From Nitrospira japonica (lineage in GTDB: Bacteria; Nitrospirota; Thermodesulfovibrionia; UBA6902), in contig DYJL01000021.1 in the NCBI GenBank assembly GCA_020723105.1, positions 1-52,265 on the forward strand: DNA of 52,265 bases, written 5' to 3'. The notes beneath the pieces were generated by a model. The model was given only the letters and a program-made list of their open reading frames with translations, was not told the origin of the DNA and ran no database searches. Position 1 is the stretch's first letter; each line of letters begins with the position of its first letter. Positions 48,744 to 52,265 of this stretch are shown in pieces. The position numbers and the translations under genes were made by a program.

Positions 48744-49127
48744 TTATTTCAATTCTACCGTTGCTCCCTGCTCCTCAAGCTTTGCCTTGATGGCATCTGC
48801 CTCTTCTTTAGAGACCCCGGTTTTTACCGGCTTAGGTGCGCCATCAACAAGTTCCTTAGCCTCTTTAAGGCCAAGACTTGTAAGCTCTCTAACTACTTTT
48901 ATAACCTGAATCTTTTTGTCTCCTGCGGCAGACAGTATAACATCAAAGCTTGTTTTCTCTTCTGCAGCAGGGCCTGCGGCCGCGGCCGGACCTGCTACGG
49001 CAACCATTGCAACCGGTGCGGCTGCTGTAACTCCATATCTTGTTTCAAATTCTTTTATAAACTCTGACATCTCAAGGATAGTCATTTTATCAATAAATTC
49101 AAAAACCTGTTCTTTTGTTGCAGACAT
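48744..49127 (-). CDS. rplL: Ribosomal protein bL12 (L7/L12)
   Basis: This 127-residue stalk protein has an N-terminal dimerisation helix pair ([20 protein letters not shown]), an Ala/Gly-rich hinge (about 35-55) and a C-terminal domain ([42 protein letters not shown]) that contacts elongation factors. Length and motifs are standard. It follows rplJ by 34 bp with GGAGG before the ATG, and precedes rpoB. Confidence 0.98.
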   Translation of the reverse strand: MSATKEQVFEFIDKMTILEMSEFIKEFETRYGVTAAAPVAMVAVAGPAAAAGPAAEEKTSFDVILSAAGDKKIQVIKVVRELTSLGLKEAKELVDGAPKPVKTGVSKEEADAIKAKLEEQGATVELK

Positions 49128-49161
49128 TGTTGTTTCCTCCTAATATCTTAATTTTTAACTC

Positions 49162-49686
49162 TTAACTTTTTTTCTGTTTCAATGCTTCAAGTGCATAAGC
49201 AAATCTTACAAGCGTTGCATTCAGCAATCTGACCAATTTTCCTGCAGGTGCCTGCATTACTCCGGCAAGCATGGACATCAGGACTTCCCTCGGCGGTAAT
49301 TCCGAAATGGTCTTTAATGCTTCAGGAGTGCATGCACTGCCTTCGATAACACCACCTTTAATCTGTAGTTTTTCATTCGTTTTTTTGTATTCGAGAACCT
49401 TTTTTACAAGAAGCACAGGATCATCATAACCAATGGCAATTCCGACAGGCCCTGAAAAACTATCTTTTGCAGTACTTACAGGTGTGCCTTCTGCAGCTAT
49501 TTTGGCAAGTGTGTTTTTAACAACTTTATATTCCAGCGAAGCAGCTCTCAGGTTATTTCTCAAACCCGTGATTTCTTCAACATTGAGACCCCTGTAATCA
49601 GTAAAAACAACTCCCTTTGCTTTTTGAAACTTGCTCTGGAGTTCTGAAACTACCTTTATTTTCTCGTCCTTATTCAGCTTTCTCAC
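49162..49686 (-). CDS. rplJ: Ribosomal protein uL10
   Basis: This 174-residue protein is the base of the stalk (KDEKIKVVSELQSKFQKAKGVVFTDYRGLNVEEITGLRN). Its C-terminal helix binds bL12 dimers (ALEALKQKKS end). It is preceded by a 226-bp gap with an L10 leader and two repeat arrays. Confidence 0.97.
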   Translation of the reverse strand: MRKLNKDEKIKVVSELQSKFQKAKGVVFTDYRGLNVEEITGLRNNLRAASLEYKVVKNTLAKIAAEGTPVSTAKDSFSGPVGIAIGYDDPVLLVKKVLEYKKTNEKLQIKGGVIEGSACTPEALKTISELPPREVLMSMLAGVMQAPAGKLVRLLNATLVRFAYALEALKQKKS

Positions 49687-49721
49687 CCCCTTCTTTACAT
49701 CAGAGACCCCAGAAGTCTAAA

Positions 49722-49805
49722 AAGAGTTAAGAGTTATGAGATTAGAGTTTTAAGTTAAAAAAACATCCTTTAACTTTTTACTCCTCACTTTTAACTTTCA
49801 ACTTT
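49722..49805. repeat. Palindromic heptamer array in the rplJ leader
   Basis: Twelve 7-mers in phase: AAGAGTT, AAGAGTT, ATGAGAT, TAGAGTT, TTAAGTT, AAAAAAA, CATCCTT, then TAACTTT, TTACTCC, TCACTTT, TAACTTT, CAACTTT. The two halves are inverted relative to each other, so the rplJ leader can fold. Confidence 0.85.
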
Positions 49806-49808
49806 TCT

Positions 49809-49872
49809 ACCGGTCTGTGCAGGCTGAGCTCTTTTTCCCAATTAAACTATTTGTACCTGCGGTCTCTGACCT
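49809..49872 (-). ncRNA. L10 leader (autoregulatory mRNA structure)
   Basis: On the - strand AGACCGCAGGT ... TTTAATTGGG ... CAGCCTGCACAGACCGGT matches the L10 leader pattern: paired GCAGG/CCTGC, flanking AGACCG words and the internal TTTAAT. In the family, the L10-L12 complex binds this leader to repress rplJ-rplL. The assignment rests on pattern memory. Confidence 0.6.
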
Positions 49873-49882
49873 ATTTTTCTTC

Positions 49883-49917
49883 AGCTGTCGGCTATCAGCT
49901 GACAGCTATCAGCTATG
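49883..49917. repeat. Heptamer array abutting the rplA stop
   Basis: AGCTGTC, GGCTATC, AGCTGAC, AGCTATC, AGCTATG in 7-nt phase. It overlaps the last codons of rplA at 49913-49917. Confidence 0.75.
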
Positions 49918-50602
49918 TTGTTGCCACATTGGCAACATTTATTGGAACTCCAACACCCATTGTAGAAGAAATGGAAATCTTTTTAAGATATTTTCCTTTA
50001 CTCGTTGCTGGTTTTGCCTTTTCAATGGCACGAATTACTGTTTTTGCATTTTCAATAAGTTTGTCGCTTTCAAATGAGACTTTTCCTATTGACACGTGTA
50101 CAACACCAGCTTTTTCGGTTTTGTAATCCGCTTTTCCAGCAGTTATATCTTTTACTGCTTTCCCTATATCAAAAGTAACAGTTCCTGATTTTGGGTTAGG
50201 CATAAGTCCACGCGGCCCAAGAACCTTCCCGAGCTTACCGACCAATCCCATTATATCCGGTGTTGCGACTACCTTATCAAAGTCAAGCCAGCCCCCAGTA
50301 ATTTTTTCTACCATATCCTCAGCGCCCACAAAGTCAGCGCCGGCGTTTCTTGCTTCTATTGCTTTCTCTCCCTTTGCAAAAGCAAGCACCCTTATTTTTT
50401 TACCAAGCCCGTGAGGCAACACCACACTTCCTCTAACCATCTGGTCTGACTTTTTGGGATCTACTCCAAGATTCATGGCTAAGTCTACTGTTTCATCAAA
50501 TTTAGTATGGGCCAGATGCTTTACGAGATCAACCGCTTCTTTTAAATTATACTGTTTTGTCTTATCTATTTTTTCTGTTGCACTTATATGTTTTTTATTC
50601 AT
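49913..50602 (-). CDS. rplA: Ribosomal protein uL1
   Basis: This 229-residue L1 stalk protein ([72 protein letters not shown]) has both RNA-binding domains. Follows rplK after 71 bp filled with a heptamer array. Confidence 0.98.
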   Translation of the reverse strand: MNKKHISATEKIDKTKQYNLKEAVDLVKHLAHTKFDETVDLAMNLGVDPKKSDQMVRGSVVLPHGLGKKIRVLAFAKGEKAIEARNAGADFVGAEDMVEKITGGWLDFDKVVATPDIMGLVGKLGKVLGPRGLMPNPKSGTVTFDIGKAVKDITAGKADYKTEKAGVVHVSIGKVSFESDKLIENAKTVIRAIEKAKPATSKGKYLKKISISSTMGVGVPINVANVATT

Positions 50603-50621
50603 TTCAACCTCACGTTAATAA

Positions 50622-50677
50622 AGTTTTTAGTTTTTAATTTTTAGTTTTTAGACTAAAAACTGATAACTGACAACTAT
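50622..50677. repeat. Palindromic heptamer array between rplK and rplA
   Basis: AGTTTTT, AGTTTTT, AATTTTT, AGTTTTT, AGACTAA, AAACTGA, TAACTGA, CAACTAT in 7-nt phase. The two halves are inverted. It runs into the rplK stop at 50674-50676. Confidence 0.85.
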
Positions 50678-51102
50678 TCTGTTACTTCCACTCCCATGCT
50701 TCTTGCTGTTCCTTTTATGGTATTAATTGCCTTCTCTATGGTATTTGCATTCAAATCAGGCATCTTTGTCTTTGCAATTTCTCTAACCTGATCCATAGTA
50801 AGCTTTCCAACTTTTTCTTTACTGGGTGTGCTGGAACCTTTAATTATACCTGCTGCTTTCTTGATTAATTCAGATGCGGGAGGAGTTTTCAAAATAAATG
50901 TAAAAGACCTGTCTTTATAAACCGTAAGAATAACCGGGATAATAGTGTCCCCCATCGCTTGCGTTTGAGCATTAAAGGCCTTGCAAAAATCCATTATATT
51001 AATACCGTGAGGCCCCAAAGCAGGCCCGATTGGCGGTGCAGGATTTGCTTTTCCTGATGCAATCTGAAGTTTTACCTGTGCTGTTATCTCTTTCTTAGCC
51101 AT
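50674..51102 (-). CDS. rplK: Ribosomal protein uL11
   Basis: This 142-residue protein ([53 protein letters not shown]) has the NTD proline-rich motif and C-terminal rRNA-binding domain. It forms the GTPase-associated centre with 23S rRNA. Follows nusG with a 49-bp spacer. Confidence 0.98.
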   Translation of the reverse strand: MAKKEITAQVKLQIASGKANPAPPIGPALGPHGINIMDFCKAFNAQTQAMGDTIIPVILTVYKDRSFTFILKTPPASELIKKAAGIIKGSSTPSKEKVGKLTMDQVREIAKTKMPDLNANTIEKAINTIKGTARSMGVEVTE

Positions 51103-51117
51103 CTAAACCTCCAATTT

Positions 51118-51152
51118 TTCAAATCTCAAATTTGAAATTTGAAATTTTAAAT
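51118..51152. repeat. Heptamer array between nusG and rplK
   Basis: TTCAAAT, CTCAAAT, TTGAAAT, TTGAAAT, TTTAAAT in 7-nt phase; the two halves are self-complementary. It fills nearly the whole spacer and touches the nusG stop. Confidence 0.8.
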
Positions 51153-51676
51153 TAAGTCTTCTCAACCTGCATGTAGTTTGCCTCTACAGGAGTTTGTCTG
51201 CCAAATATTGTTACCATTACCCTCAGTTTGTTATGAACATTATCTACCTCATCAACAAAACCGTTGAAGTTAGCAAAAGCACCGTCAATAATTCTTACTG
51301 AATCTCCTCTCTCAAACTGGGTTTTAACCTGGGTCGCAGGTCCTTTTTCTATCTGCTGAACAATAACATCTATTTCTTCCGGATGTAACGGAGTAGGTTT
51401 TTCTCCTCCGACAAAACCGGTAACGCGCGGGGTACTGCTGACAAGATGCCACGTTTCATCATCCAGGTCCATTTCAATAAGAATATATCCGGGATAAAAC
51501 TTCCGGGCTGTTTCTTTCTTTTTCCCCGCTTTCAGTTCAATAACCTTTTCAGTCGGAATCAAAATTTGGGTAATTTTATCTGCAAATCCCCTTCTCTGGG
51601 CATTATCATTAATGCTTGCTTTAACTTTTTCTTCAAATCCTGAATAAGTATGTACTACATACCATTGCTTTGTCAT
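51152..51676 (-). CDS. nusG: Transcription antitermination factor NusG
   Basis: This 174-residue protein has an NGN domain (MTKQWYVVHTYSGFEEKVKASI; FYPGYILIEMDLDDETWHLVSSTPRVTGFVGG) and a C-terminal KOW domain (FERGDSVRIIDGAFANFNGFVDEV). It couples RNA polymerase to Rho and ribosomes. It starts 8 bp after secE in the usual secE-nusG-rplKAJL order. Confidence 0.98.
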   Translation of the reverse strand: MTKQWYVVHTYSGFEEKVKASINDNAQRRGFADKITQILIPTEKVIELKAGKKKETARKFYPGYILIEMDLDDETWHLVSSTPRVTGFVGGEKPTPLHPEEIDVIVQQIEKGPATQVKTQFERGDSVRIIDGAFANFNGFVDEVDNVHNKLRVMVTIFGRQTPVEANYMQVEKT

Positions 51677-51684
51677 AGTGTCTC

Positions 51685-51870
51685 CTACTTTATTGCCATT
51701 CCTACCAGTTTGGAAAGCAGTAAATCAATTACCCCGAGGAATATTGCTATAATTAAAACCATCACAACAACTACCTTGGTAGAACCAATTACTTCTTCCT
51801 TTGAAGGGAATACCACTTTTTTTAATTCGACCTTTACTTCCCTGAAAAAGTTCTTTATCTTTTCAAACAT
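51685..51870 (-). CDS. secE: Protein translocase subunit SecE
   Basis: This 61-residue single-helix SecE (FFREVKVELKKVVFPSKEEVIGSTKVVVVMVLIIAIFLGVID) has the conserved amphipathic helix before the membrane helix. It is an essential part of SecYEG. It lies between tRNA-Trp and nusG. Confidence 0.97.
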   Translation of the reverse strand: MFEKIKNFFREVKVELKKVVFPSKEEVIGSTKVVVVMVLIIAIFLGVIDLLLSKLVGMAIK

Positions 51871-51897
51871 TTTTCTTTCCTTAATATATTTTTAAAA

Positions 51898-51974
51898 TGG
51901 CAGGCCAGGAGGGATTCGAACCCCCAACCCTCGGATTTGGAGTCCGACGCTCTAGCCGTTAGAGCTACTGGCCT
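51898..51974 (-). tRNA. tRNA-Trp (CCA)
   Basis: This 77-nt tRNA has acceptor AGGCCAG/CTGGCCT, anticodon loop CTCCAAA (anticodon CCA), a GGTTCGAATCC T arm and an encoded 3' CCA. Its 5' end overlaps the rpmG stop by 2 nt, and secE follows, so it is probably processed from the rpmG-tRNA-secE transcript. Confidence 0.97.
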
Positions 51975-52125
51975 ATGCCTTTGTTTCTTTATGTTCAACA
52001 TGCTTCCGGCAATGTTTACAATATTTCTTAAGAGCAAGCTTTTCTGTTGTATTCTTCTTGTTTTTTGTAGTCGAATAGTTCTTGTTTTTGCAGCTCGTAC
52101 ACTGTAATAGTATTATATCTTGCAT
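51973..52125 (-). CDS. rpmG: Ribosomal protein bL33
   Basis: This 50-residue bL33 ([24 protein letters not shown]...[16 protein letters not shown]) has two CxxC zinc motifs (Cys9/12, Cys36/39), making it a zinc-binding C+ form. The order tuf-rpmG-tRNA-Trp-secE-nusG is common. Confidence 0.96.
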   Translation of the reverse strand: MQDIILLQCTSCKNKNYSTTKNKKNTTEKLALKKYCKHCRKHVEHKETKA

Positions 52126-52212
52126 TTTTTCCGTCCTCCCTTTTCCGTTTCCCGTGACTGTTGTCCATGTCCGTTTTATACGGTCACGCTAAACAGACAC
52201 GACCCACGTTTT

Positions 52213-52265
52213 TTACTCAACAACCTCCGTTACAACGCCTGCCCCTACGGTCCTTCCTCCCTCTC
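52213..52265 (-). CDS. tuf: Elongation factor Tu, C-terminal end (partial)
   Basis: Only the last 17 residues (EGGRTVGAGVVTEVVE preceded by partial codons) are in the window. This is the conserved C-terminus of EF-Tu. The gene continues off the right edge; its stop is 87 bp before rpmG. Confidence 0.9.
   Translation of the reverse strand, partial: EGGRTVGAGVVTEVVE

Noticed and set aside
48673..51152. CRISPR arrays
   Set aside because: Units are 7 nt, degenerate and contiguous with no spacers, and no cas genes are present.
51855..52037. 60-residue - strand ORF
   Set aside because: It spans tRNA-Trp and overlaps rpmG and secE; no family signal.

Overview
This 52 kb window is a bacterial chromosome segment of moderate GC. 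Gene content fits an anaerobic or microaerobic Gram-negative. The style of the core genes, the cbb3 oxidase layout and the intergenic repeats suggest Nitrospirota (Thermodesulfovibrionia-like), with a deep Desulfobacterota relative as an alternative; this is inference, since no rRNA gene is present. Core genes are of two kinds: the replication block dnaA-dnaN-gyrB-gyrA (+ strand) and the transcription/translation block tuf-rpmG-tRNA-Trp-secE-nusG-rplK-rplA-rplJ-rplL-rpoB-rpoC (- strand). Both look intact.

Layout. 1-4341 (-): a giant secreted SpvB/FG-GAP/RHS (YD-repeat) protein, open for 1447 codons and running off the left edge, with a repeat-rich 5' leader. 4728-13956 (-): a cbb3-type high-affinity cytochrome oxidase cluster. 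In transcription order it is an Rrf2 regulator, ccoN, a ccoO-cytochrome c fusion, a separate CcoP N-terminal membrane peptide, a peroxiredoxin whose catalytic codon is an in-frame TGA (selenocysteine), ccoQ-like, ccoG, ccoH, a TauE/SafE-type membrane protein, the Cu-ATPase ccoI and ccoS. The genes together encode the oxidase, its heme/Cu assembly factors and a peroxide-removing enzyme. 14-28 kb: mixed genes (cupin, lipoprotein, tRNA-Ser, galT-histidine kinase-response regulator, RNase Z-like hydrolase, chemoreceptor, secreted rhodanese-like protein, FmdE-like protein, two radical SAM enzymes, glycosyltransferase). 28-36 kb: replication block. 36-40 kb: SWIB protein, RmlD-like reductase, HAD phosphatase, PilZ protein, Rho, metal-binding domain protein. 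40-52 kb: rpoBC and ribosomal protein genes.

Most unusual signals: (1) a selenocysteine peroxiredoxin with a hairpin just after the UGA, embedded in the cbb3 cluster; (2) a rearranged oxidase in which CcoP is split, its cytochrome domain fused to CcoO and its membrane anchor encoded separately; (3) a network of intergenic arrays built from degenerate 7-, 8- or 9-nt units, often arranged as head-to-head palindromes, filling the leaders of core genes and in one case lying inside the ccoI reading frame; (4) a GACA-type tetranucleotide tract in the leader of the RHS gene and a perfect 363-bp tandem duplication inside it. Several MITE/REP-like elements are also present. Starts were re-chosen where a ribosome binding site or family alignment favoured a shorter form.
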